Of a DNA stretch of 64,000 nt, positions 1 to 11,262 are shown piece by piece (position 1 is the stretch's first letter; the number at the start of each line of letters is the position of its first letter). Both the position numbers and the translations under genes were made by a program. Source of the stretch: Bursaphelenchus xylophilus (Eukaryota > Nematoda > Chromadorea > Rhabditida > Aphelenchoididae). The DNA is taken from the NCBI GenBank assembly GCA_904066235.2, contig CAJFCV020000001.1, forward strand, positions 12,581,291-12,645,290, written 5' to 3'. Below the pieces are notes generated by a model. It was not told the origin of the DNA and did not search any database. It worked only from the letters and a program-made list of their open reading frames with translations.

Positions 1-661
1 AGGGTTTATGCGCGTGTATAAGTGAAACTAAAACGTCTAGTCGGATGACTGGGACAGCCGAGCAGGTACCTAAAACCTAGCCAAAAAGTTGGATTGTGTC
101 GATTTTTTTTATCCCATAGGAATTTAGCTATGTAAATATATGGGCGTTATAAGGCAACATGTTTAATCAAAAACTGCTTAAACACTTTCATTTACATCAT
201 GTCATCAAATTACAGTGAAATGTTTAAGTTTATCATCAAAAATTCGAAGAGATTTTAAGGAGTTTTAAAAGATAGTAAAACAGCATATGGGTCAAAAAGG
301 CTTAATTTAATATCCATGCATCAATTCTGCAAAGCATTTTGTGCCTTATTTTGCTGGTTTAATATTAAAATTTTTTTATTTTTCCGCCTTCCGGGCCGGG
401 CCGGGCCGAAAGTCGCGGCCCGGCCCGTGGGCCGAAGCGGTCAGGCCGGCCCAGGGCTTTTTCAAATCTGCTCAGGCCCGGCCCGGCCCGGCCCAATCAC
501 CGGGCCCGGCCGGGCCGGCCCAGCCCGATTGCCACCTCTATACATATCCTCTAAAACCTCCAAAAACCCCGAAAAACGCCAAAAAAATCCTCAAAAATCT
601 CTCAAAATCTCCCAAAATCCTCCAAATCCCCTAAAATCAAAACCAAATCCAAATTCCTTAC
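1..661. other. Left-edge non-coding stretch, probably intron of the BIG-type gene
   Basis: No credible exon is visible here apart from a GC-rich repeat at 379-545. The gene to the right reads leftward and its last visible exon ends in a sequence that can be read either as a stop codon or as a GTAAGG splice donor. Because BIG-family proteins normally continue for a further ~200 residues, I favour this stretch being intron. Confidence 0.5.
379..545. mobile_element. GGCCCGGCC-rich element, truncated hAT-like MITE
   Basis: A ~165-bp island of alternating GGCCCGGCC/GGGCCGGGCC runs sits in AT-rich surroundings. Its right edge reads as the complement of TAGAGGTGGCAATCGGGC, a hAT-like terminus. No matching left terminus or target duplication is visible, so this looks like a truncated or diverged relative of the complete element at 8875-9392, which has the same internal composition. 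Long frames crossing it are artefacts of the GC runs. Confidence 0.5.
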
Positions 662-3600
662 TGTATTGGTCCATCCTCATGAATTGGCGAATTCTTGGCC
701 GGTTGGATTCCATTTGGTATTGTGCTGTCGGGGTTGGCATTACTTTGAATTTTGACCGCCTCCACCAGAGCCGGATCCGTTTTTTCAAAGTCCGGAATCG
801 AGGAATTGAACACCTCAACAATAAAGTCCATGGTTTCCAGCCACATTTTCTCCGTGAATTTGTCGCCATTCTCCGACACCAGGGACGCGAAACATTGGAC
901 GGCGTTCGGTGCAAGGTTCCCACTTCCATTTTGGATGCAAATGAACAGTTGTTGGTAGTAAACCTTGAGCAAAGTTGGGGCCAGTTGGTCGAAATAACAG
1001 GTGAACACGTCATTTATTGAGTAGAGGGCGTGATGGCATGTGGTTTCCATCCAAATTGACTTCTGAAAAACGAAAAATTATATTACCCTTGATAAAAGTT
1101 ATGTCGAAAAAGGTGGGATCTCAAACTTAAACACCAAAAAAACTATTAAATACCAGTTTACAAGACAAAAGAAGCTATAATTCACTCAAAATTCATCAAA
1201 AAATTAAAAAAAATTTTACGATTTATATTATCCATGGCAAAAATTTTATCAAAAAATGTGCGCAAAACCCAAGCAGTACTCTCTATCACGCTGAAAATTG
1301 CTGTACATATCAAAAATGTCATCTATACTCCAAATAAACCTCCAAAAACATCAAAAATAATATTATCCATGACAAAAAATACTCAAAAAGGTCTCAAAAC
1401 ATCCAATTTTTGATATTCAATCCATTCCAAACTACTCACAACTAACTTCTAACCCTCCCACACACCTTTTCAATTAATTTTTACCTCCCTCCAATCCCAA
1501 ATCTTCCCCTTACCTCAGGTCCGAGCTGATTCAATTTATCAAAGTCAAAGATCCTAAACACAATGTGGAACAGGTCCGTCCACCAATCCAATCGAAAGTC
1601 TGCACCATAAGTCTTCACAATTTCGAACATTACGGTCAAACTTCGTGTTCGGACGTCCAATTTGCATCGATTTATGACTCTGGAGAGCTCAAAAATGATC
1701 GGGAGCCATCCCTTCATCCAGACTTTTTGCGTCGACTGCTCCAGGGCCAAGTCGTCGTCGCTGAGGTGTTCGTTGATGACGTCGGCGTTTTGTGAGACGA
1801 GCGTTGCGGCGCTTCGGATCAAAGCGATCGCTTCCATGGAGGTGTCCGTGAAGTCCGTGTTGCCGGCGAACTCGGACAGACACTTGATGGCTTCTTGGAA
1901 TGAGTCGAGGAGCTCCACAAAGTGTTCGGGGAACACATTATCTGAAATAAATGGTCAAATTCGAACAAAAATTATATTGTACTAGACAAGCTGGTAAAAT
2001 TTGGCAAAAACCTTCTAAAAAATTGTTATTTCAGAGTCACAAATCGTAAAAAACGACATTGTAAAAAAGGCTCAATCAAAATTTTCAAAAACCCCGTTCA
2101 AAACGACCACTTTTCAAAAATTCCAGAAAATCCGTCATCATGACATCTTTATTTTTGAATCTTTCGTCAATATTTTTTCAAATCCAACTTTCTGTAGCCA
2201 AATTCACTGTTCTCTCAAATTTTCATAGTAACGATGCTCAATCTGCACCATTTTTTTCCCTCACAATGACGGATTTTCTGGAAATTCGCGAAAACTTCCA
2301 AAAAAGCCCAAAATTCGCCGATTTCGACCGGAAAAAAACTAGCATAGAATCTTTAGCACCTCCTTGTTACTTACTAACAATATCCGAAGTGATTTTGAAC
2401 GCGGACTCCACAATTTCGGCCCTTTGATCCAACGCGGCTATGGCACAGACCGAGAAAATATTCTTCCAGCCGGATCGTATTCTGTTCGCGTGGCTTTTGA
2501 CCATGTTGCCGATACATTGGATGATCAGCTCTCTTCTCGACTGGCTCTGGCTTCGCTCCATGATCAGTTCGAACGGGCGGAGGAATTCTTTTTGGAAACT
2601 GAAATTGGGGAGTTCGCCCTTTTCCAGAAATTTCGATGACAATTGCTTCAGGGCATCGAGTGCAAAGTAGGAAATGGTCTCGTTGGAGCTGACACCGGCC
2701 TGAAAATTCAAAAATAAGCAAAAAAAATTGGAAAATCTCAAAAATTTTGGAAATTTCAAAAAATTCCAAAAACCCTGTCATTGCGATATAATCGTGCCAA
2801 GGGTCTAAGAACACTTTCAATCGTCTTTTCTACTCATTACGCACTTCCATTCACCTTATTTTACCCATTTTCCACAAAAAGAAATTTTCGAAAATCCATC
2901 GTATAAAATGTCACCCTACTCCAAAAAAATTCTAACCCCTCTAAGATGGCCTAAAAACTCCAATAGACCCTCTACTTTCCCCAAATTTTCCATATTTCCT
3001 CCATAAATCCCCTTTCAATTTCTACCGTAACCCACCGTATTAAACAATTCCCCAATCTTCTTCCAGATGAAGGACCACTCAATTCTGATCCTGTTCATAT
3101 TGTAGAACGAGATTTCCACAATTTTCTGCAGCATGTACATTCGCGGCGCGCCTGGGATGGCCAGTTCATTTCTTGAAACAGTGCAGAGTGCGTCGACAAA
3201 GTGGACGATCGCCTCTCCCGTTAATCTACTGCTCTTTTGGAAGATTTTGTCCACCGCAACCACCACGCTTTGGCTTGAGGTTTCGTCGAGGCATTCCTGA
3301 AGGGTTCCCAGCGATTTGTCGGTGACATTTAGGGCTCTTCGGAGGTCTTCGGGGTTCTTTCCGCTTCCCAGTTGTTGAGCAATCTCCAGCTGGCTGATAC
3401 AGTCGAGTACGTCCAACCAGCGCTCATCTAGGTAGTCTCCGTTCTCATCGCCGACCGTGATCAGCAATTTTATGGCCTCCACATTCTTCGCTTTCATGTC
3501 GCTCAAATTTTTGGTCGCCAGCTTGGTGAACTTCTTCAGGGCATCCACAAAAACGTTGCGTTCGTTCTTCATGCGGAACACACATGCCACTCTGATCGAA

Positions 3601-4546
3601 TATCGAAAGCCATGAAGGCATTGGGACCATATGTCGTGATCGTCGCTGGACTGTAGACCAATCGAAAAGGCGGCGTACGAGGGCTGCCAGATCACCTCAA
3701 AGATGGGGCGGACGTGCTCCAGATGCGTGGCGCTTGTGTATTCGGTGCTGGCGGACGTGGCGGCTTCCATGAGGCTGTGCGCGTTGTGTGCGATCAGCTC
3801 GAACTCGCTTTTTTGGATCAGTTTGAGTTGGCGGTGGGTGGTGTTGGTGGTGTCCACGCGGCGCCACTTGTGTTTCTCGCCCTTCATCTTGATCTCGTTG
3901 GCCGCAATGTCGTCGTAGATGTCGTTGATGAAGGCGTCGGTCAGGTCGTTGGTGTAGTTCAGCGCTCGGATGTTCTTGATGTACTCCTCGCGCGACATTT
4001 TTTGTTTCACTTGCGCGCTGTGCAGGTCCGTCGTCAGCATCACAATCGAGTAGGCCAGCACGTAGATCGTGTCGGCGGAGGCGTAGGAGCGGGCGCTGCA
4101 ATTTGAAGGTCAAATTTGCGGAAATAGTCAAAAAAATTTTAAAAAATCTATAATTTACACCTAAAATTGTCCAAAACAAAAAAATCAAACTTAGTAAAAG
4201 TTATCCAATCCGTAGTTTACCATAGCCACTCGAAAAATCCCAATTACCCCTTAAATTTATCAAAAATCAAAAATTTGTTACCTAAAATCTTTTAAAAATG
4301 GAAAATACGGTCTCAAACTCAGACAAAAACGTTCAAAAATCCTTCGACACTTTGAATATGTCATATTCTACATTACTAAATATAAATATTCAAAACAGTC
4401 CCTCAAATTTTCCAAGCTTTAAAAATTTTGTTACCTAAAAGCATCTAACACGATAAAAATCAATATCCAACTCTCGAAAAATCCCTAGAAGTTATAAAAA
4501 CAGCATATTACACTACGTATTTTACCAAAAAATATCTAAAAATTCT

Positions 4547-4580
<34 letters not shown>

Positions 4581-7500
4581 AAAATCCCAAATTTCCCAAA
4601 AAACCCCAAAAAAATTCAAATTCTCACTTCGGATTGCATTCGATGTATCGTGAGGCGAATTTTTCCATCAACCGATCCACCTTTTGTGCTTCGCCGGGGA
4701 TTCTGAACTTCTCCAAAAACTTGCGCAGCGCTCCCACAACGGTCAAGTTGGAGAAATTGAACATATCCACATAACACATCATCACTTCCTTGTTGAATTG
4801 GTCCCTTTCGCCTAAATAGTCGCCAATTGTTTCTTTCGACAATCGTTCTTCGGTGAAAAAGAACTTGGCGATGGATTCCGGGGTGTTTTCGATGAATTTC
4901 TTCTCTTGGAAAAAGGCCAGGCCTTTCTTGGGCTTTGCGGCGAATCTGAAAACAATAATTATTATAAACATTACAAAAGCCCATGGTCACTAATAATGCT
5001 AAATTTCCCATCTTCAGTTAAAATTTTTTTATATTACAGTAGACAAAATTTGGGAAAAATGGGCAAAACTGTTGTACAAAATTGCAGCAACAGACCTCAA
5101 AACTCCTCTATTATCACCAAAAAGCCATCCTGCCACTTATGAGCTTCCAACTTTTCAATTATTATATTACACTAGGCAAAATTTTTTTTATTTTCTTCAA
5201 CTTTACAGTCTAAAATGAGGCCAACTACCCTCAGAACTCCTCCAAAATAGACAAGAAGCCTCTCTCTCACCTCAAAGCCCTCCATACAAAAAATTTTTAT
5301 ATTACACTTGGTCAAAACTTCAAATTTCCTCAAAATTTCTGTCAAAATCCAGACCGACTACTCCCAAAACATCATAAAATACTCTCAGACCAATTCTCAA
5401 TTACTCCAAAGCCAACTTACAAGTCCAACCCATGTTCCAAGATACTTTTCTGCTGCTTTCTTTGTTCAAACTGATGAAGCAAAGTGCTGGAGCTATTGTT
5501 GGCGGACATCGAATCGTCCGCATTTTCCGTGTCCAATCGGCTTTGAGAGTCCTCTTCCCGATACATATTCTCGTACCACTGCATCAGGCATTTCAGGATC
5601 TTCACCAAGCATATCAGACTCAGCTCCCGGATGTGTTTCTCCTTTTCCTTCGCGCCTTGGGCGGCGTGCGCCGGAATTACCGTGCTTTTCGTGAGTTTGG
5701 AGAGCTGCTCCACCAGTTGTTGGAACACATTGGCCGAGGAGAGGGCGCAGTCGTAGTTCACGTAGATATCCACCACGCTTTGGGGATCGTCGCAGATCTT
5801 GGAGACCGTGTTCAAGGAGATCCATTTGTGCTCAAAGTCGGAGGTGTTGGACTCGAGGAAGTGGAGGATCACGGTGTTGAAGAAGACCTACAAGCGAAAT
5901 TGTTGTCAAATTTACTGAAAAAAATCGAAAAATTTTTTAGTCATCAAAAATAAAAATTTTCCAAATTTTACCACCAAAATTTAACAAAAAAATCCGTCAT
6001 CCTGACACATTTAATTTAGACCCTTTCTAAAGCCTGGCTTCAAAAATTCACACCTCTAAAGGCGAGTTTTCAACCCGAAATCATCATTTTTATCTTCACC
6101 ATGACATCTTATTGGAATGTTGCAAAAATCAAAAAACTTTTCTTACAAGGAAAGTACTTCAATGGGGCATGGAGTTACAGGTCGAGACATTTATCAAAAA
6201 AATCGCAAAATTTTTCTGATTTTCAAAATATGTTAAAATTAGCTGCCCAATTTTGGTTTATAAGGGTGAAAAAAACCCCAGAACTTTTCTCGCAACACCA
6301 CGCAAATGCCCCTTTTTTACATTGGAACTAGTATTAAGGTATTAATCAAATTTGATATTTTGAGGATTGTCAAGATATTAGGGTGTACTTTAACTCAAAA
6401 CAAAACCTTTGAATTGGTAAAAACTTGGTCAAAAAAGCAAACTTCAGACCATTCCCTTGTCAGAACTTTTTTCACCAGGTTTTTACCAATTTAAAAGGAT
6501 TGTTTTTGAGCTAAAGTAACCCCTAATATCTTGACAATTCCTCAAAATATCAAATTTGATTAATACTACACCTTAATATGAGTTCCAATGTAAAAAATGG
6601 GGCATCAGCGTGCAGTTGCGAGAAAGGTTCTGAGGATTTTTTCGCCCTCACAAACCAAAATTGGGCAGCTAATTTTTACACATTCTGAATCAGAAAAATT
6701 TTGCGAATTTTTTGATATGTCTCGGCTTGTAACTCCATGCCCCATTGAAGTACTTTCCTTGTAAGAAAAGTTTTTTGATTTTTGCAACATTTCAATAAGA
6801 TGTCATGGTGAAGATAAAAATGATTTCGGGTTGAAAACTCGCCTTAAGAGGTGTGAATTTTTGAAAATAGGCTTTAGAAAGAGTCTAAATTAAATGTGTC
6901 ATGATGACGGATTTTTATTTCCTTTATTTTGGTGGTAAAATTTGAGGTTTTTTTGATGAGTAAAAAAATAAATGTCATGGTGAAGATAAAAAAGATGATT
7001 TTTGGTTGAAAGCTCGCCTTTTGAGGTGTGAATTTTTGAAAATAGGCTTTAGAAACGGTCTCTTTTTGATATATTTCTCGACTTGTAACTCCATACCACA
7101 TACAAGTAATAATTTCCCTGTTAAAAATACCCCTCCCAATCGACCCAAAAATTTGTTTCCCACAAATTTCCCTACCTCAATTTGTGGTTTCAAATGCGCC
7201 CTGAACTTGTTGATCAGCTCCACGACAATGGCGAGCGACTTTTCGAAGACCGAAATCACCGACGACGAGGCGTTTTTGCTCAACGCCGGGCACAGATAGT
7301 ACTTGAGGACGTAGATGAAGCTGTGCTTGTCCGGGAAGGTGATCTTGCTCTTTTGGAGGACCAATAAAATCATGTCCAGGCTCAGATGAAGGCTGTTGAG
7401 TTCGTGGCTTTGCGGGTCCGAGGTGGCGGCGCCCTTCTTGCTGAGCATGCAGAGGGCGCGCAGCAGAAGGAAGGCGTCCTTCTCCTCCGTCGACTTGAAC

Positions 7501-8695
7501 TCCAGCTGGTACGAGGTGGAGTTGTTGTTGGTGTGATCTTCGAAACTCTTCTGCGTCTTTTCGTCGGAATGTTCTTGACTATGTACAATATCATTGACCA
7601 ATTGGTCCAACACCGATTTCACTACCACATCATCCGACTCTTCCGCATATTCCCCATCGTATTCGTTTTCTTCCATCTTTTCGAAAACCCGTGTAATTAT
7701 TTGCGTTAATGTCGCCCTCGCTGTTGAGCAATTTGTGGCATTTTTGGTGGCCAAACAAATGTTGAAACAGATGCGGACACTGTTGAGGAGAGCGGCGTCA
7801 TGAACTTGTGTATTACTGCTCAACACCATGGCGAGAAGAGCCTGGAATTCAAAGTTGTTGTCATGGATAATATTATTTATGTTTCTAAACACTCCAAAAA
7901 ATTGGTATCACTAAAAACACACCTTGATAATTTGCAACTCAACATTTTCGTCGGTCTGCGGACCATCGAACGGATGACAAACAGCTTCAACTATCCGATC
8001 GATCAACTTTCGCTCCGGATTTGCGGGATCCGTCGTATTTCCAATCAAATGCCCGTAAGTTACCAGTTTCTAAACACAGAAGAAAATAAAAAGCACAGCA
8101 GACTCACTTGTATACAATCCAAGGCGATGGCGGCAATTTTCGGAGTGCTTGAGCGACAGGCCAGATCAAGTGGAAGAAAATACGGATCGGCAAAAATGTA
8201 GCCATGATGCGAAGGCAAAACTCCACCCGTATGATTGTTTTCCTTCACTTCGCCCTCTCGACCGAGCTGTTCTAAAAATAAACCCTACATTTGAAGAAAA
8301 CCGAACGGCCCTTGGTATTAAAGCTTAACATGAATAAGACAAGGTCAAAGTAACCGAGAATTGCAGAATTTCAAAGATAAATTGCTCAAAGACAGCATGC
8401 ACATGCTCCAAGTAAACGGCCTAGCCAGTAGAAATCTTCGAATTACCCAAAATCAACCAAAATATTATACCCGTAGGTCAAGTATAATATAGCCCAAAAT
8501 TCTGCGAGATCCTTGCGAAAATACCATGGAAGACTTCAAAAATACCAAGCCCAAGTCTTTCTAAACACATAAAAACAAACAAACGGTTAACAACTCACCC
8601 AGAGCAGTCTCACAAGCCTTTTTCAGCTCCACATTATTCCGTTTATGGATTGAAGACTCGTTGAGAAGCCGCTCAATCGATGTTTTCAAGAACAT
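662..8695 (-). CDS. agef-1: BIG/ARFGEF-type Arf guanine-nucleotide exchange factor with Sec7 domain (3' end outside window)
   Basis: This is a large exchange factor that activates Arf GTPases on trans-Golgi and endosomal membranes. Ten exons (minus, in order): 8695-8599, 8271-8108, 8069-7923, 7841-7176, 5887-5421, 4945-4628, 4095-3036, 2699-2375, 1941-1514, 1062-662. All junctions keep phase, giving about 1,357 residues. The N-terminus starts [11 protein letters not shown], as expected for the family's DCB region. The HUS motif [10 protein letters not shown] lies in exon 5. The Sec7 domain starts near residue 514 with [14 protein letters not shown]; its catalytic glutamate finger is in [12 protein letters not shown] (about E599), followed by [19 protein letters not shown] regions follow, e.g. 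[20 protein letters not shown] and [14 protein letters not shown]. The exon 7 donor (GTGGGT) is weak but alignment-consistent. The final exon ends at an ambiguous TAA/GTAAGG; about 200 residues of a normal BIG protein are missing, so the gene probably extends left of the window. The symbol follows the C. elegans orthologue name. Confidence 0.93.
2122..2283. mobile_element. 162-bp MITE in BIG-gene intron
   Basis: Perfect terminal inverted repeats TTCCAGAAAATCCGTCAT / ATGACGGATTTTCTGGAA bound 162 bp within the intron between exons 8 and 9 of the BIG-type gene. There is no coding capacity and no clear target-site duplication. The same terminus recurs near 11,133 and a related ATCCGTCAT terminus occurs in the fold-back element at about 5991-6913. 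Confidence 0.65.
4546..4577. repeat. Poly(A) tract
   Basis: An uninterrupted run of about 30 A lies in the intron between exons 6 and 7 of the BIG-type gene. It is simple sequence and could be the tail of a degraded retroposed copy, but no body or target duplication is visible. Confidence 0.6.
5925..6968. mobile_element. 1.04-kb fold-back (long inverted repeat) element in BIG-gene intron
   Basis: Left arm ~5925-6440 and right arm ~6475-6968 are inverted copies of each other with a central loop of about 40 nt, so the whole block is nearly one palindrome. Recognisable pairs are AATCCGTCATCCTGACACAT (5991) with the complement ending near 6913, and the ACTCCATGCCCC-containing segments. The element fills most of the 1,288-nt intron between exons 4 and 5. 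It has no open coding region of note; a transposon-derived origin is inferred. Confidence 0.75.
6970..7130. repeat. Partial third copy of the fold-back arm
   Basis: Directly after the right arm, sequence from ATGTCATGGTGAAGATAAAA to the TTGTAACTCCAT motif repeats the interior of that arm in the same orientation, with substitutions. A short related piece with the same motif is at about 20,535-20,590. Confidence 0.55.
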
Positions 8696-8874
8696 TCTCA
8701 ATTTTCGACCATCTCCAGGGTGGCTAATTCAAATTTGAGGTTAGTTGGGGTCTTCAATCAATGTTTTTAGTTGTAAAATACCGAAAAAAAAGAAATTTTG
8801 CTGGAAAATCGGGAAAAAAATCCAGAGAGAAAAACCACGTCATGGAGTCAAGTGTTCCCCTAAAGGCGAGAAAA

Positions 8875-9392
8875 CAGGGGTGGTCAGCGGACCCTATTTT
8901 TCCGATTTTCGGCCCGCGGCCCGGCCCGTCTAATTGGCCGGCCCGGCCCGTCTAGTCTTTTTCCAGGCCCGGCCCGGCCCGGCCCGTGACGGGCCTGGCC
9001 CGGCCCGGCCCGGCCCGTGCAGGCCCGTCTATAGAGGGTTCTGCGAACTGCGCCCAGGCTCGGGATCTAAACTGAGGCAAAAAAGGCGTTGATCTAGCTA
9101 GTAAAGGATCAATGTGATAGTTTTGTGGTTCTATAATTGAACTATAGACATGTAAACGTTTTAGAACTTGAAAAACAGCAACTATAACAACATCAATTAA
9201 TTTTCCCGGCGCGAAAACAATGAATGCCAACGGTTTGGCATTGTATTTTAGACGGGCCGGGCCGGGAAAAACCCCAGGCCCGCGGCCCGGCCCGGCCCGT
9301 GACGGGCCCGGCCCGTTTGTCAATTTCCATTTTTGAGGCCGGCCGGCCCGTTTGGGCCGGGCCGGGCCAGCCCGGCCCGCTGACCACCCCTG
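8875..9392. mobile_element. 518-bp hAT-like non-autonomous element (MITE) with 8-bp TSD
   Basis: The 16-bp terminal inverted repeats are perfect (CAGGGGTGGTCAGCGG). They are flanked by an exact 8-bp direct duplication CGAGAAAA at 8867-8874 and 9393-9400, the hallmark of hAT superfamily insertions. Both subterminal regions are packed with GGCCCGGCC runs, and the centre is AT-rich without coding capacity. It sits between the 5' end of the BIG-type gene and the 3' end of the HspQ-like gene. Confidence 0.88.
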
Positions 9393-9490
9393 CGAGAAAA
9401 CCGTCAATTTGAATGTTTGAGGATTACAAATTGATGTTTATAGTCGAAAAAAGACCGCAAACTCACTGATACACTCTGTAACAATATAAC

Positions 9491-9496
9491 TTTATT
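9491..9496 (-). terminator. AATAAA polyadenylation signal of the HspQ-like gene
   Basis: AATAAA on the minus strand, about 100 nt past the stop codon at 9595-9597. Confidence 0.55.
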
Positions 9497-9594
9497 AAAA
9501 AACAACCAATTTACATGATATGTCCTATCTAAGATATTAACTAAAGTAACGTAAAATAAAGCACCGATTTGAAAGTAAAGGAGATGAGATTGAG

Positions 9595-10624
9595 CTAGCC
9601 GAATGGATAGATCTCACGGAACCAGGGCCGGGGACGATATTCTGTTCCATCGAAGCCTTCAAAGTACTTCTCCAGATTGGGATGGATGATGCTCTGGCCG
9701 GAGATGATTTCGATGTTCTCCTCGATTAAATAGGCGATTTGAGGTAGATGCTTGTCCCGCATGTCGATTAGGACCAAGTAATTCGGATTGTCTATCCATT
9801 CCTGAAAGAAAATCGGAAATTTTTAAAAGTTTTGCCATGGATAACATAAATTATTAGGCCAATATAAAAATTTGACCTTCTAATGGCTTCAAACCACAAA
9901 ACCAGCCAACGTATAGCCAATAAAGGCCTAAAATAGAACTGTATAACGCAAAAGATCCAATCCGACATACTTTTTTATTCAGAAGTATGCCATTGATCCA
10001 CCACTTTGGGGCATTCGCTGTGTGATCCCAACCAACGATAACGCCTGGAAAAGAAAGCACAATTAAATATTAATCAAACACCACCCACTTACCTCTAAAT
10101 TTATGCTTTTTATGGCGAAAGACTTGACCAATCCGGTACTTTACCCATGGTGCACGTGGATCTCGAGGTTCTTTTGATGCTAAAGATAGGTTTTCAAACA
10201 TGAATTCAATTAGTTTATGGCTTAGAAGACGAATAAAACCTTCAATTCTCTTTTATAGAAAAGCTTGGCAAAATTAAAGAGTTATCACAAAGTTCTAACC
10301 CTATTTTAACCTTGTCTTACATGCAAAGTGATCGTCGTCGATTTTCAACTCTGCTAGATCCAAAACATCCTCCGCAACCTTCTTTTTATTCTTCAAGTAC
10401 TCATCGATGAATGATTTCTCTTCTTCCACACTCTCTTTCAACCAGATGTTCTTCCATTCGCCCACCTGATCCACCAATCTAAACATCAACAACAACAAAA
10501 CAAAATTAACTTACCTTGTCAAATAAAACTTAAATTCAGCTGAAGAGCTGGGTGAGAGATAAAATTGAAGCGGAACTGAGAAGAATAATCCGACCAACAG
10601 CAAGACCGGCCCAAGTTCTACCAT
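9595..10624 (-). CDS. HspQ/YccV-like (hemimethylated-DNA-binding family) domain protein with N-terminal hydrophobic segment
   Basis: Five exons (minus): 10624-10515, 10478-10321, 10179-10093, 10044-9971, 9801-9595. All phases agree, giving 211 residues. The C-terminal ~110 residues show the HspQ/YccV fold signature: YRIGQVFRHKKHKFRGVIVG, then WDHTA, then LVLIDMRD, AYLIEENIEI and HPNLEKYFEGFDGTEYRPRP before the end IYPFG. In animals this domain also occurs at the C-terminus of FBXO21; in bacteria HspQ affects proteolysis and DnaA levels. Here the F-box part is absent. The N-terminus MVELGPVLLLVGLFFSVPLQ is strongly hydrophobic and looks like a signal peptide or membrane anchor, followed by an acidic, Lys-rich helical stretch (residues ~38-90). 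The gene starts divergently from the AFG1-type gene, ~640 bp away. Function is not established; the domain call is firm, the localisation is inferred. Confidence 0.85.
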
Positions 10625-11262
10625 TTCACGTCATCTGAAACGAAACCGATATTACACTTGATTAGAAATTGAAACCATTGTGTGACGTTTACATAAAAAG
10701 CGTTGAAAAGCATACAAACAACGAGAGTGGGGGCGTTTCGGAGGGTTTGACAAAAATACGTTGTTATAGGCACCGAAAAACATCTGATAATCAGTGCAAG
10801 AAAACAGAAAGTGGGGTTGATGGGAAAACAAGGTATTCCACTCAATTTTTCGAATGACAGCTAGTGGTAACGCAACGGCCATGGAAGGCGTATTACTTCT
10901 ACAGGTAGGGGCTCTCATTTTTAGGCAAAAAAGGATACAGGAAAGACAGATTTCACGTGCGGATTTCCGGAAAATAAAATTATCTCGTGGCGTCTAGAAA
11001 ATGTGTCATGTAAACATAGGCGAATAGGTTTAGAAAGTAGCAGATTATCTGCAGATTTGTTTGTAGATCGAGTATATTTTTCGTAATGTAAATTAGCATT
11101 TTAGATCCGCCAAGAAGCTTGGATTCCAGCTGTCATCATGACGGATTTTCTGGAAACTGCGAAAAAACTAAAATTTCGTCTGATCAAAGTATTTTACAAA
11201 GAACGACGACCACCTTATGATACAAATTCGTGGGCTGCATCTTCAAGAAGCAGCTTAACGCC
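10625..11262. promoter_or_regulatory. Divergent intergenic region between the HspQ-like and AFG1-type genes
   Basis: The two genes start head to head across 638 bp, so their promoters must lie here. I see no confident core-promoter motif. Around 11,133-11,160 there is a half copy of the MITE terminus ending ATGACGGATTTTCTGGAA, i.e. a repeat fragment close to the AFG1-type start. Confidence 0.4.

Noticed and set aside
316..1020. 234-codon plus-strand frame
   Set aside because: It runs antisense across the last visible exon of the BIG-type gene and through a GC-rich repeat; the minus-strand exon has clear family similarity.
2121..2290. Extra exon of the BIG-type gene
   Set aside because: The frame 2140-2427 is on the opposite strand and covers a MITE; the adjoining exons 8 and 9 join in phase with continuous family similarity.
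9193..9412. Pro/Gly/Ala/Arg-rich frames on both strands
   Set aside because: By-products of GGCCCGGCC runs inside the hAT-like MITE; open in several frames at once.
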